NCBI RefSeq assembly: GCF_000224515.1 | Contig: NZ_AGAF01000142.1 | Location: 1 to 41,222, forward strand | DNA length: 41,222 nucleotides | Direction of reading: 5' to 3' | DNA from: Desulfosporosinus sp. OT | Lineage (GTDB): Bacteria > Bacillota > Desulfitobacteriia > Desulfitobacteriales > Desulfitobacteriaceae | Part shown: positions 31,778 through 39,802 of the stretch, piece by piece | Layout of the letters: the number at the start of each line of letters is the position of its first letter | Numbering within the stretch: position 1 is the first letter of the stretch | Notes under the pieces: generated by a model | What the model was told of the DNA's origin: nothing | What the model saw: the letters and a program-made list of their open reading frames with translations, nothing else | Databases searched by the model: none | Program-made: the position numbers and the translations under genes

Positions 31778-32804
31778 TATCCATCCTCTCCAATTCTTTA
31801 AGAACTCCCGTATACTGAAGCAAGGTATATTCCTCCTTATAATAATTATGCTGAAATTTAACTACTATCTCCCTAGTCTTTACCTTATTCTTCCAGCATA
31901 ACGAAATCCACGGTAAATCGGATGTTTCCTCTGTATTTGTAATGAAGTCAATTAAGAGCTGTTTAATCACAGGGTTTTTTTGAAATTCGTCTTCGTGCTC
32001 TTTCATGAGTTCTTTTATTTCTCCAAGTAGCGGCAAAACATAATCCTTGCTACTTTCTAGTGTTACCATACCGCCATTCTTTAAATTCATGCGCTTTGCA
32101 CTCACTGTTAAATCAGGTAATTTAGATTTATCTACATACTCTAGTATCGGCTGCAAATTAAAGTTTTGAAGATTCATCCCTAAATTAACCTCTACCCAGG
32201 TTGTAGCTAGTTTTATCTTGTCTTGATAAAATGTTTTTCCGTTATTATAATATGTGTTAATTCGATCAAATCGAACCTCTAGCACAGGTAAATCTTTATG
32301 TATGACAACTAAAACAGGATATTTAAGTTTAGTTTGCGTTCCGGTACCAGGAAGATATCCCTTATATTTTAAGTTAAATTTCAGACAAATTTTCACATCA
32401 TCTTCATAAAGGGTAGGAGTCTCAAACTTAGGTAGCGCTACGCTATCTGGATCGATCGATTGAAGAATGTCAAATACATCAATATCTTTCACATAAGAAA
32501 TTATTGCTCCGTTTGCTATTAACTTTTCTAAGTTTTCACGGTTAAATCCAGAATGGTTAAATAAAACAGCAAGCTTGTATGGGCGAATGAACTCCCATTC
32601 TTCAATGAACTTTACTGCCTCCTTGTGTTCTTCCATACTCTTAGAGAGTCGTGTTTCAATTGTCGTACTTTCCTCTTTTTGCTCTGGCTCACTAATAATT
32701 ATGCCCTTTTCTTCCAGTTTCTTCGCTATTATCTCTCTTATATATTTTGGGTAAGAATTGGTCACAGTTTGTGCAACATAATCTTTGTACAACTCATACT
32801 CCAC
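31716..32804 (-). CDS. Unknown 362-residue protein, first gene of the nuclease operon
   Basis: Start at GTG 32804 with GGGGG about 8 bases upstream. The N-terminus (about 1-60) is helical and charged, a short region follows (about 65-115, FIEEWEFIRPYKLAVLFNHSGFNRENLEKLI), then a beta-rich core (about 125-250, LKYPVLVVIHKDLPVLEVRFDRINTYY) and a helical C-terminus. No catalytic motif or membrane helix is visible. The tight, overlapping operon with the winged-helix and nuclease genes suggests the three work together, with this one possibly the sensor. Confidence 0.7.
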   Translation of the reverse strand: MEYELYKDYVAQTVTNSYPKYIREIIAKKLEEKGIIISEPEQKEESTTIETRLSKSMEEHKEAVKFIEEWEFIRPYKLAVLFNHSGFNRENLEKLIANGAIISYVKDIDVFDILQSIDPDSVALPKFETPTLYEDDVKICLKFNLKYKGYLPGTGTQTKLKYPVLVVIHKDLPVLEVRFDRINTYYNNGKTFYQDKIKLATTWVEVNLGMNLQNFNLQPILEYVDKSKLPDLTVSAKRMNLKNGGMVTLESSKDYVLPLLGEIKELMKEHEDEFQKNPVIKQLLIDFITNTEETSDLPWISLCWKNKVKTREIVVKFQHNYYKEEYTLLQYTGVLKELERMDNVTKYLIQLKDELDKQPDII

Positions 32805-32990
32805 CTAAATAACCCCCAACCCATTAATGCTTTTTGTAAAATTAGCTAACTAACTTCTACAAGAGCAATGCAAAACCCTGCGTAATATAGAATTTTCTTT
32901 TATTTGTCAAGTTCTTTTGAATTTTTCATACATTACGACATATAATTACATAAATCTCAATCTTTTTCAATATATACAATAGGGCATAAC

Positions 32991-33020
32991 ACAAAAAAGA
33001 CCCCCTCACTAGGAGGGGGA
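32991..33020 (-). terminator. Terminator of the module B cargo gene
   Basis: CCCCCTC (33001-33007) pairs with GAGGGGG (33013-33019); the A-run at 32992-32998 gives U's on the minus strand. The 140 bases between it and the nuclease operon start contain only AT-rich sequence. Confidence 0.85.
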
Positions 33021-33063
33021 TTCAGTGTGAGGCGCGCCATCGACAAGTATCAATCTTAATTTT

Positions 33064-33726
33064 TCACTTGTCATTTAATTCGTAATCATTTATTAGAAGT
33101 TCATCTATTAGTCTATTAATGGCCATTAATGAAAGATACTTTTCTTTTTTAAAACTTATTATCATTGCATTACCAAACCATAAGATTATACAAATAGCAA
33201 ATAAAGAACAAAAAAGTTTACTGAAAGATTTAATAGCAGTTTCAAGAGTCATAAATGAAAAATACCTAACTAGAAAGGCATTCCATAATGGTAAAATAAT
33301 TAAAGCCACACCAGGTAATGCAAGTAAAAACGTTGGTTTTGAGTTAACTTCTTCCCTTAGTAAGATCTTTTGTATATGCTCAAGATCGTTACGTGTTATG
33401 TTGCACGATACTAGATAAGTTTTTAGTCCTACTAATCTCAGTTGAGAAAGAGTAACACCTTTTGGGAGTTTGTTTATCATTCTTCTTTTAATAAAAAATA
33501 CACTTAAGAAAAGTATTAAAGAAAACCCAATATAACCAAAATAGTGCCAATACAAATTGGGGTAGTAATACATTATCTCTAGAGCTTTCAATGAAAATAC
33601 TATTGTAAGGCCTAATAAAAAACGAACTAATATCTTTATTTTACGACTAAATACTAAGGACGCTATAGACAATTTGTTGTTACAAAATTCAATCAACTCA
33701 TCGACCGTGAATACCGACTTATTCAA
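33064..33726 (-). CDS. Four-helix membrane protein, cargo of module B
   Basis: 220 residues from TTG 33726 (GGGGGAG upstream). Helices at about 30-48, 60-78, 130-150 and 170-190 around a charged middle (LRLVGLKTYLVSCNITRNDLEHIQKILLREE). It shares topology, length, an N-terminal EFCNNKLSIASLVFSRKIKI-like start and the central helix pattern with the 28353-29045 protein, though identity is low. Upstream are the ~45-bp repeat and a broken XRE gene, the same order as module A. No family recognised. Confidence 0.75.
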   Translation of the reverse strand: MNKSVFTVDELIEFCNNKLSIASLVFSRKIKILVRFLLGLTIVFSLKALEIMYYYPNLYWHYFGYIGFSLILFLSVFFIKRRMINKLPKGVTLSQLRLVGLKTYLVSCNITRNDLEHIQKILLREEVNSKPTFLLALPGVALIILPLWNAFLVRYFSFMTLETAIKSFSKLFCSLFAICIILWFGNAMIISFKKEKYLSLMAINRLIDELLINDYELNDK

Positions 33727-33800
33727 ATTTCTCCCCCTATATAGTTTCCTCGACTTATTGATGATCTGTCAGGTAACTGCCATTGGTACAAGATAACTTA

Positions 33801-33855
33801 ATCATCTCACAGCTTTCTTGCGAAATAAGGGGAAACTTGTCCGCAATATAAAAAA
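33801..33855 (-). repeat. Module repeat, copy B
   Basis: ATCATCTCACAGCTTTCTTG then CGAAATAAGGGGAAACTTGT then CCGCAATATAAAAAA on the plus strand. Inside is a dyad TTGCG...CGCAA with an inner AAAT/AAGT...ACTT. It is 75 bases before the cargo start and just downstream of the XRE relic. Confidence 0.8.
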
Positions 33856-33881
33856 AGACCCATACCGCAATAGTAAGCGCC

Positions 33882-34049
33882 TCAGCGTATTCCAACCAAC
33901 TCATCTATCGTAACCCCAAGTCCCGCAGCTAACCTTGCAATTGTATTGATCTGGGGAACTTTTCGTCCAGTTTCTATGTCACTTAGGTACCTAGGAGGAA
34001 TTCCAGAGATGACGGCTAACTCTACTTGAGTAAGCTGACACTAGAGCAT
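33882..34049 (-). pseudogene. XRE-family regulator of module B, truncated relic
   Basis: GGAGCAATCCCA and ATGCTC stand as in module A, but the next codon is TAG and about 45 bases of the domain start are missing. The rest is clean: LTQVELAVISGIPPRYLSDIETGRKVPQINTIARLAAGLGVTIDELVGIR and a stop at 33882. A deletion inside an XRE gene explains this. The C-terminal half is related to, but not the same as, the module A protein. Confidence 0.8.
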
Positions 34050-34120
34050 TGGGATTGCTCCTCTTTTGTCCTTAATTATGGCATATGTTTGACAAAATGT
34101 ATCGTAAGGGGTCGAGGTAA

Positions 34121-34153
34121 ATTAAAAGACTCTCATCGTTTCCTGTGAGAGTC
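34121..34153 (-). terminator. Terminator between small-gene relic and XRE relic of module B
   Basis: GACTCTCA (34128-34135) pairs with TGAGAGTC (34146-34153); on the minus strand TTTTAATTT follows. Confidence 0.75.
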
Positions 34154-34195
34154 GTAAATGAGCTAGGACGGAGATGGGGTTGAGAGGATTTTCAT
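34154..34195 (-). pseudogene. 5' remnant of the conserved small gene (module B)
   Basis: ATG at 34195 with GGGAGCATCACC upstream, then MKILSTP and, after a shift, ISVLAH, the same start as the relic at 29524-29773. The phrase ATCTCCGTCCTAGC is identical in both. Everything after about 14 codons is gone and a terminator follows directly. Confidence 0.6.
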
Positions 34196-34291
34196 GGTGA
34201 TGCTCCCTTATTAAATTTCTAGCTTATTAATAACCGTCGTTTGTCTATCTACTATTTGATCCTTTCTTGTCAGTTTCTGTACGTTTTCCGG

Positions 34292-35320
34292 CTACTTCGG
34301 AACTACTGAACCGATGTATGAAATAACTCTTTCGCTGAACAGACCACAGATTGCCCCAATAATAAATCCACCCGTAAAGTCCTCCACTGTGAACGATTTC
34401 TTTGTCTGAGGAGACCTTGCTGTAATAAAAGCAAAAATAATTGCGAGTAACATACTACCAAAAAGATTAGTCCAGAATTCTTTGGAAAGCCATGCAACTG
34501 GTGAAATAAACGTATTTTTTACACCAAACCCGACCAAGGCCCCGAGCGCTGATCCTAAAGGTACTGAAAATGGAGAAGAATAAAATGTTAATGTATCTCC
34601 AACCGAATGATTTCCCATTACCTGTATCTCTTCATCAAGGTACGAAACATTAAATTGACAATCATAGCTTCTTTGTCGATAAATATGAGGAGCTCTGTAT
34701 CTAAAAGTAAACGATATAGTTTCACCAGGTTGCAACGTAATTGAATTTAATTTAAGCTTGTTCTCAGGTACAACAACTTTATCCGATATTTTTGTTAAGA
34801 CTCGCTTTAATTTATCCTTATTAACTAAAAATGACTTAAGCAAAAATGATTCTTCGGTTTCGTTTGCCATTACGACAAGCTCAAGTCTTTCAACATCATC
34901 CCATTCATTAATTCTTGTAGCTTCTATTGCCCAATAGGGTATAGGATCATCCTTACTGATCTTAACTTTAAAAGGTAATATCGGTACAAAAATAGAAATT
35001 TCCTGAAACATCTTAAATAGGTCTCTAATAAGGACTTCAGTACGTCCCATTTTTTTCTTGGACTCTCTTTCAAGCGCCTCAGCAATCTGCTCTTCCATCT
35101 CTTTTAGTAGCTTCATCTTCTGATTCTGTAATTTATCAAATTCAGTACTACTAGGAAGCTCTTTTCTATTAAGTGGAATCCCAGGAATCAACAGGGGTTT
35201 AACTGCAATCTCAGAAAGTGCTTTATTTCCGATATTTGTTACTTCAAATACCACCGAATATTGTTCACTCCCAAAAAGAGTTCTCGGAAACCTTAAAGAT
35301 ACCTTTATCTTATCATTCAT
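34292..35320 (-). CDS. Membrane protein with large soluble N-domain, cargo of module C
   Basis: I start it at ATG 35320, 5 bases after GGGGGAAAAGG, giving about 342 residues (a start at 35377 has no such site). The first 250 residues are soluble: an immunoglobulin-like beta part (SLRFPRTLFGSEQYSVVFEVTNIGNKAL), a coiled-coil stretch (NQKMKLLKEMEEQIAEALERESKKK), then another beta part (ITLQPGETISFTFRYRAPHIY). Two or three membrane helices end the protein (about 258-275, 285-305, 318-335). No family recognised. It is the cargo behind module repeat C and differs completely from the cargoes of A, B and D. Confidence 0.75.
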   Translation of the reverse strand: MNDKIKVSLRFPRTLFGSEQYSVVFEVTNIGNKALSEIAVKPLLIPGIPLNRKELPSSTEFDKLQNQKMKLLKEMEEQIAEALERESKKKMGRTEVLIRDLFKMFQEISIFVPILPFKVKISKDDPIPYWAIEATRINEWDDVERLELVVMANETEESFLLKSFLVNKDKLKRVLTKISDKVVVPENKLKLNSITLQPGETISFTFRYRAPHIYRQRSYDCQFNVSYLDEEIQVMGNHSVGDTLTFYSSPFSVPLGSALGALVGFGVKNTFISPVAWLSKEFWTNLFGSMLLAIIFAFITARSPQTKKSFTVEDFTGGFIIGAICGLFSERVISYIGSVVPK

Positions 35321-35400
35321 GCCTTTTCCCCCGTATGGATTGCAAAATTTAACGTAATACGAACTTATTCCGCTCAATGTGAGAATGTGAGAGTGTCTTA

Positions 35401-35452
35401 ATTATCTCACAACTCCCTCGCGAAGTATGGGGAAACCTGTCCGAAAAACAAA
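35401..35452 (-). repeat. Module repeat, copy C
   Basis: ATTATCTCACAACTCCCTCG then CGAAGTATGGGGAAACCTGT then CCGAAAAACAAA on the plus strand. The stretch after it (AATAGTAAGG..CCTCA.CGCATTCCAAC) also matches module B, so homology continues into the XRE 3' end. Confidence 0.8.
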
Positions 35453-35480
35453 AAGGACCTCACAATAAATAGTAAGGACC

Positions 35481-35570
35481 TCATCGCATTCCAACTAACA
35501 TTCCTGCCAAAACACTGATTCTGCTGCCAACTATGCAAGCCATCTTAAGCACGTTAAAGTCTCGATGTGT
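35481..35570 (-). pseudogene. 3' remnant of an XRE gene (module C), cut near an IS element
   Basis: The minus strand reads DFNVLKMACIVGSRISVLAGMLVGMR and a stop at 35481, matching the end of the module B regulator (…IDELVGIR) in position and form. The DNA aligns with 33882-33960. The 5' part of the gene is missing; the IS element begins about 13 bases further on, so the insertion or a linked deletion removed it. Confidence 0.6.
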
Positions 35571-35582
35571 ATTATAATATAA

Positions 35583-37091
35583 CTCAACTTTCGCATAGCG
35601 AAAGTTACCTCTAACCCGGTATGTATCTAGGTTAGGACAAAATATTCTTGTCTATTGACAGAAAAACACCTTTCCAATTGGTAAAATGGAAGTGACCAAA
35701 CAACCATTAAATCCAAACCAGAAAGGTGCGTATCTAAATGTTACAACACAACTCTCTGTCTGAACAGCGTCCAAATCAACTTTCTTTAATTTTTTCTTCT
35801 CTTAAGTTAAGTCAACTTCTTCGAACAACAGGAATTCGCAAATCCTATGGTATCTCAAGCTTCGCTGTCTTCCAAATCATATTTCAGCTAGTTTTCCAAG
35901 GCCGTAATTTGTACCGCTTATTGGAAGGCGCCCGAGCAGAGTCTCTTCCAGGTAAAGACGTCGTTTATCGGTTTCTTAATGAATCCCGTTATAACTGGAG
36001 ACGTTTCTATCAGTTACTCAGTCTCAAGGTTGTTGGGCGGTTTGAAAAACTCACCTCCGCACAGCGTATCCGTGTTTTTATCGTCGATGATTCAGTCATG
36101 GGACGAGAAAGGAGTAAGAAGGTTGAACTCTTAGCCCGGATCTTTGACCATGTTTCTGGTCGCTTTATCCGCGGCTATAGCTTACTCACGTTGGGTTGGT
36201 CTGATGGCTACAGCTTTGCACCCATAGATTTCACGTTGATGAGTTCGGCTAAGGTTAAAAACCGTCTTTGTGAAATGCGTGAGGACTTGGACAAACGATC
36301 CATTGGTTATAAGCGTCGCATGGAAGCGATGAATCCTAAACCGGATGCCGTCGTCCAAATGCTAGAACGAGCTCTCAATGCGGGATTCTCGGCGGATTAC
36401 GTTCTGATGGATAGTTGGTTTACCCATGCCCCACTTCTACAAAAACTGATGGATAAGGGACTTCACACCATTGGGATGGTAAAAGAGCTTAAACAACGTT
36501 ATTGTTTTGAGGGGAATGCATTAAGTCTAAGTGAGCTTTATGCTAAAATCCCTAAAAACCCTAAAGCAGAAATTATGGGCTCAGTTCGTGTTCAAACCTT
36601 AACAGGGTTATTTCTTAAGATTGTCTTTGTCCAGAATCGGAACAACCGCAGAGATTGGTTGGCGATTCTAACGACAGATATTGCCTTAGATAATGCTGAG
36701 ATTATTAGGATTTATGGGATGCGTTGGAGTATCGAGACCTTTTTCAAAGTGGCTAAATCACGCTTAAAACTGGGCACTGAATTCCAAGGACGGTCATTTG
36801 ATATGATGATTAGCCATACGACAATCGTCTTTACGCGTTATCTTATCCTTGAATGGGAACGTAGACAAAACAACGATGAACGCTCACTGGGAGGATTGTT
36901 TTACCTTTTTGCAGATGAAGTAAACGATTTAGACTTAAAAACAACGTTACGCCAATTGATGGCATTTGTACTCGATCTACTACCTAACAAACCTAAGAAC
37001 AGAGAATCGCTTAGTCAACTACTCAACTGGATTAGTGATTTGCCCAGTTATATCAAGGCTTTATTCGCACAACTGGGGTGCGAAAGTTGAG
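35583..37091 (+). mobile_element. IS4-family insertion sequence
   Basis: About 1.5 kb bounded by the 13-bp perfect terminal inverted repeat CTCAACTTTCGCA (35583-35595) and TGCGAAAGTTGAG (37079-37091), enclosing one transposase gene. The left end continues into a hairpin ACTTTCGC-ATA-GCGAAAGT. I find no exact target duplication: the flanks are AT-rich and similar but not equal. It separates the XRE relic of module C from the phage-type genes. Confidence 0.88.
35738..37090 (+). CDS. IS4-family transposase
   Basis: 450 residues. DDE motifs: VFIVDDSVMGRERSKKVE (first Asp), ADYVLMDSWFTHAPLL (second Asp) and the IS4 signature Y-x2-R-x3-E-x6-K in YGMRWSIETFFKVAK. The frame is complete, so the element may be active. 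AGAAAGGTGCG precedes the ATG. The stop lies inside the right terminal repeat. Confidence 0.93.
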   Translation: MLQHNSLSEQRPNQLSLIFSSLKLSQLLRTTGIRKSYGISSFAVFQIIFQLVFQGRNLYRLLEGARAESLPGKDVVYRFLNESRYNWRRFYQLLSLKVVGRFEKLTSAQRIRVFIVDDSVMGRERSKKVELLARIFDHVSGRFIRGYSLLTLGWSDGYSFAPIDFTLMSSAKVKNRLCEMREDLDKRSIGYKRRMEAMNPKPDAVVQMLERALNAGFSADYVLMDSWFTHAPLLQKLMDKGLHTIGMVKELKQRYCFEGNALSLSELYAKIPKNPKAEIMGSVRVQTLTGLFLKIVFVQNRNNRRDWLAILTTDIALDNAEIIRIYGMRWSIETFFKVAKSRLKLGTEFQGRSFDMMISHTTIVFTRYLILEWERRQNNDERSLGGLFYLFADEVNDLDLKTTLRQLMAFVLDLLPNKPKNRESLSQLLNWISDLPSYIKALFAQLGCES

Positions 37092-37111
37092 AAAATAATA
37101 AATAGCAAACG

Positions 37112-37147
37112 TAAAAAAGCCCCGAACCATTACGGCTCGGGGCTTTC
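37112..37147. terminator. Bidirectional terminator between IS and phage genes
   Basis: AGCCCCGA (37118-37125) pairs with TCGGGGCT (37137-37144) with an A-run before and TT after. It ends the minus-strand lysis genes. Confidence 0.85.
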
Positions 37148-37160
37148 GCTATGCTCATAT

Positions 37161-37718
37161 TTAGCTTACTGGCAGAGTAACGACCGGCTGCACAGCCTCC
37201 TGCACAACAGCTGTGATCTTTGCTGTGAGATCGTTCACGGCCTGGGTCTTGGCTTGCTCACCTACTTGATTTAAGGTGTCGCTTACAACATCGACAATAG
37301 ACTTAGGTTCAGACGTGGCCGCCACTGCGGCGTCAAGAGCAACAACAGGAGCATCTTGTACATTTTCGACTACAGGCACATCTTCGGATTTCCCCTTAGC
37401 CAACTCCCACTCTGTCCGGGCTTGTTTCAGGGCTGAATTAGTGAATGTTTCCCATTGCTCATCAGTAAGATCAATGTTGAGGTTAGACGCTAAATCCTTC
37501 GCGGCCTCAATGGCCTTTGCAAACTTAGCTTTCCCTTTGATTGCGAGTCCTGGAGCTATCTCCTCGATGTGGTTGACGGCGTCGAGGGCAAATTCTTTTG
37601 CAGACTCGACCTGATTAGCCGTGAATTTTTGATTGATGTATTTGATTAGGTAGCCCCCTACCCCCGTTACAACAGCAGTTAAGATACCGGAGAAGACTGT
37701 AATTAATTGAGCTTCCAT
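37161..37718 (-). CDS. Phage holin, LL-H-type
   Basis: Start at ATG 37718 behind AAAGGAATGATAAAT (185 residues). One N-terminal membrane helix (about 3-25, LITVFSGILTAVVTGVGGYLIKYI), then a conserved helical part (NQVESAKEFALDAVNHIEEIAPGLAIKGKAKFAKAIEAAKDLA) and LTDEQWETFTNSALKQARTEW, a pattern of the LL-H holin family. The C-terminal Ala/Val-rich extension (about 120-185) is longer than usual. It would open the membrane for the lysin encoded just upstream. Confidence 0.8.
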   Translation of the reverse strand: MEAQLITVFSGILTAVVTGVGGYLIKYINQKFTANQVESAKEFALDAVNHIEEIAPGLAIKGKAKFAKAIEAAKDLASNLNIDLTDEQWETFTNSALKQARTEWELAKGKSEDVPVVENVQDAPVVALDAAVAATSEPKSIVDVVSDTLNQVGEQAKTQAVNDLTAKITAVVQEAVQPVVTLPVS

Positions 37719-37845
37719 ATTTATCATTCCTTTCATCTAAGTTAATGAGCGCCTAACCCCGTCCGTCAGCACTCTGCCCTATCACACCCTATATACGCGC
37801 GATCAGGTTCCTCTTATTGTAAACCAGTCCGGGACAGTCAAGGGT

Positions 37846-39378
37846 TTACAGTGTAGCTGCAACTTTTTTGAGCGTATCCTTTGCTTTGTCACCGGAAAGC
37901 CATACTTCGCCCGGCAGCTTTAACTCTGGACCACCAATGTTAATAATCTTCTTAGCCTTCTTCACGTCAACATGAACGCTCGGCCCTCCATTTCGGCAAA
38001 ACATTGCGCATCCTCCATTTTCATTAGCTACGACGAGGGCCCCCGAAAAGTCTGCGGGCGTATAATACACTACACATACATCAAACACATCGCTTACCTC
38101 CTGTTGTTCATTTCTTAATATGGCTTGCTCAAAATTATCATAGGACCATTTCCCTTCCATCAATGCGGGCACCTTACTGTAGGTGCATCCAGGACAATCC
38201 GTATAAGTCACCTGTCCGTGCGGATAGACGTTATCGAGTGTTAGTCCATGCTCGCTCATTAGACTATTCACAAGGCTAACTAGCGCGTAAAACTGTGCAA
38301 GTGGCATAGGGTATTTTGTGAAATCCCCAGCTAAACCAATCCCGATAGAGTTCCTATTCCACCACTGATATCCTTTCTGTGAGTATGGAGGCCTATCACT
38401 TAAGGTATGAGCCCCTTGAATATTAAGAGGTCTTCCGACCCGGACTGTTCCGTCTGCTTCAATCCCATAATCGTATTCCGGATAGTCAAGGCCTTCGGGG
38501 TTCCATCTCTGCAGAATAGAGACTTCAGGTGGAAGGCCATCGCCCATGTGATGGATTACAATGGATTGGATTGTTCGATTATATGGAGTGGACATAAGTA
38601 CCTCCTTAGGTAAAGTTTCAGGCAAACAAAAAAGGCCATAACCACTTGCCTTGTCAAAGCCTTTGTCCTCAATGTCTTTGCAGTTTTCGCGGATAAATGT
38701 TCGCGCTTCTTCGGGTGGTAATCTCGCCAATCCATGCTCTTTTCGCCACTGAATATAACAGGCAAGCATTCCACAAGCTGTTGGTGCCGCAAAACTGGTT
38801 CCATCGACCGACCATGTATACCCATCATCCCTTTGGACGTAGATCCCTGATGGGGCTACAGCATCCAGCATGGCGCCCTCATTACTGTATCCCGCGACGC
38901 TGTCGCCTTTCCTGGTGGCTGCACCTATAGCAATGGTAAATGGATAGGCTGCAGGATAACTAATCTTGTCCTCGTAATCATCATTACCCGATGCGCATAT
39001 GAGAGGGATGCCTAACTCTTCATACCGCAGATAATCGGGAGTTTCCTTTCCATATAACCCTGCTAGGCTAACATTGATGAGGTCAATCTCGTCTTTATGA
39101 GCTTTTATCCACTCAAATACGTTGTCTTTGTTACGTGTGTTGTCAAGCATTAATACCTTGGCATCCGGTGCAAACTCATGGGCTACCTGTCCAACGTTTG
39201 AAGCATGGCCAATCTCGGTCTGATCGCCTAAGACATCGGTGTAATATGCTTTCATGTTGTTCCTGGCCATACCTTCGTTGTCTAATAGGACGATGGTCAC
39301 ACCCTTGCCTGTATAACCTTTGTTATGCCAAACATCAACGCCAGTGAGCTTGCGAACTTCGTTGTTTTCTTTAAGCAT
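37846..39378 (-). CDS. Phage lysin: subtilase (S8) domain fused to N-acetylmuramoyl-L-alanine amidase
   Basis: 510 residues; GGAGGTGG precedes the ATG. Residues 1-245 form a subtilisin-like domain with Asp33 (VLLDNEG), His58 (IGHASNVG), oxyanion Asn132 (CASGND) and Ser195 (DGTSFAAPTACG). Residues about 265-420 form an amidase_2/PGRP domain with zinc ligands His276 or His277 (IVIHHMGDG), His387 and Cys395 (YPHGQVTYTDCPG), spaced like T7 lysozyme. A C-terminal part (about 430-510) may bind cell wall. It lacks a signal peptide and lies next to holins, so it is released at lysis. The protease could cut cell-surface proteins or spore/S-layer coats while the amidase cuts peptidoglycan. Confidence 0.88.
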   Translation of the reverse strand: MLKENNEVRKLTGVDVWHNKGYTGKGVTIVLLDNEGMARNNMKAYYTDVLGDQTEIGHASNVGQVAHEFAPDAKVLMLDNTRNKDNVFEWIKAHKDEIDLINVSLAGLYGKETPDYLRYEELGIPLICASGNDDYEDKISYPAAYPFTIAIGAATRKGDSVAGYSNEGAMLDAVAPSGIYVQRDDGYTWSVDGTSFAAPTACGMLACYIQWRKEHGLARLPPEEARTFIRENCKDIEDKGFDKASGYGLFCLPETLPKEVLMSTPYNRTIQSIVIHHMGDGLPPEVSILQRWNPEGLDYPEYDYGIEADGTVRVGRPLNIQGAHTLSDRPPYSQKGYQWWNRNSIGIGLAGDFTKYPMPLAQFYALVSLVNSLMSEHGLTLDNVYPHGQVTYTDCPGCTYSKVPALMEGKWSYDNFEQAILRNEQQEVSDVFDVCVVYYTPADFSGALVVANENGGCAMFCRNGGPSVHVDVKKAKKIINIGGPELKLPGEVWLSGDKAKDTLKKVAATL

Positions 39379-39394
39379 TCACAGATCCACCTCC

Positions 39395-39802
39395 TCATTT
39401 TCCGTCTCCTTTATCCTGGAGTTGTGTCAATATTTTCTTTAGAGACCCCGGTAAGGGGACACCAAGTATCCCCAGGTTCTCCGCTATGGACCACCCTTCC
39501 CGGCCTACGTAGAAATAAACAGCCATCGTACGAAAAATTGGCTCGTTATTACCTACTAAGCGATCTAATACGACGGCTAAGGATACAACCGCAAGTATAA
39601 TCCCTTTTCGGATGCCTCCCCAAAACATGGTTTCACTGTTTACCTTTTTGTTTTTGATGGCACCCAATAACCCAAATACGTAATCTAAGATCATGCAATA
39701 TACGAGCGCCTGTAATCCCCTATCCCACCCACCCAGACATGCGCTCACGATCGTTCCAGCTGCAGCTATTACGGTGCTAAAACTAAACTCTCTCGTATTC
39801 AC
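39395..39802 (-). CDS. Phage holin (Holin_4_1/TcdE-type)
   Basis: 135 residues from GTG 39802 with AAAGGATGG upstream. Three hydrophobic helices and the family phrases ALVYCMILDYVFGLLGAIKNKKVNSETMFWGGIRKGIILAVVSLAVVLDRL and FYVGREGWSIAENLG identify the Holin_4_1 family (PF05105). It lies 16 bases before the lysin gene. Two different holins around one lysin are not rare in phages of this group; one may be an antiholin. Confidence 0.9.
   Translation of the reverse strand: MNTREFSFSTVIAAAGTIVSACLGGWDRGLQALVYCMILDYVFGLLGAIKNKKVNSETMFWGGIRKGIILAVVSLAVVLDRLVGNNEPIFRTMAVYFYVGREGWSIAENLGILGVPLPGSLKKILTQLQDKGDGK

Noticed and set aside
37092-37104. Target-site duplication of the IS element
   Set aside because: The bases next to the two ends are both A/T-rich but do not match exactly at any sensible length.
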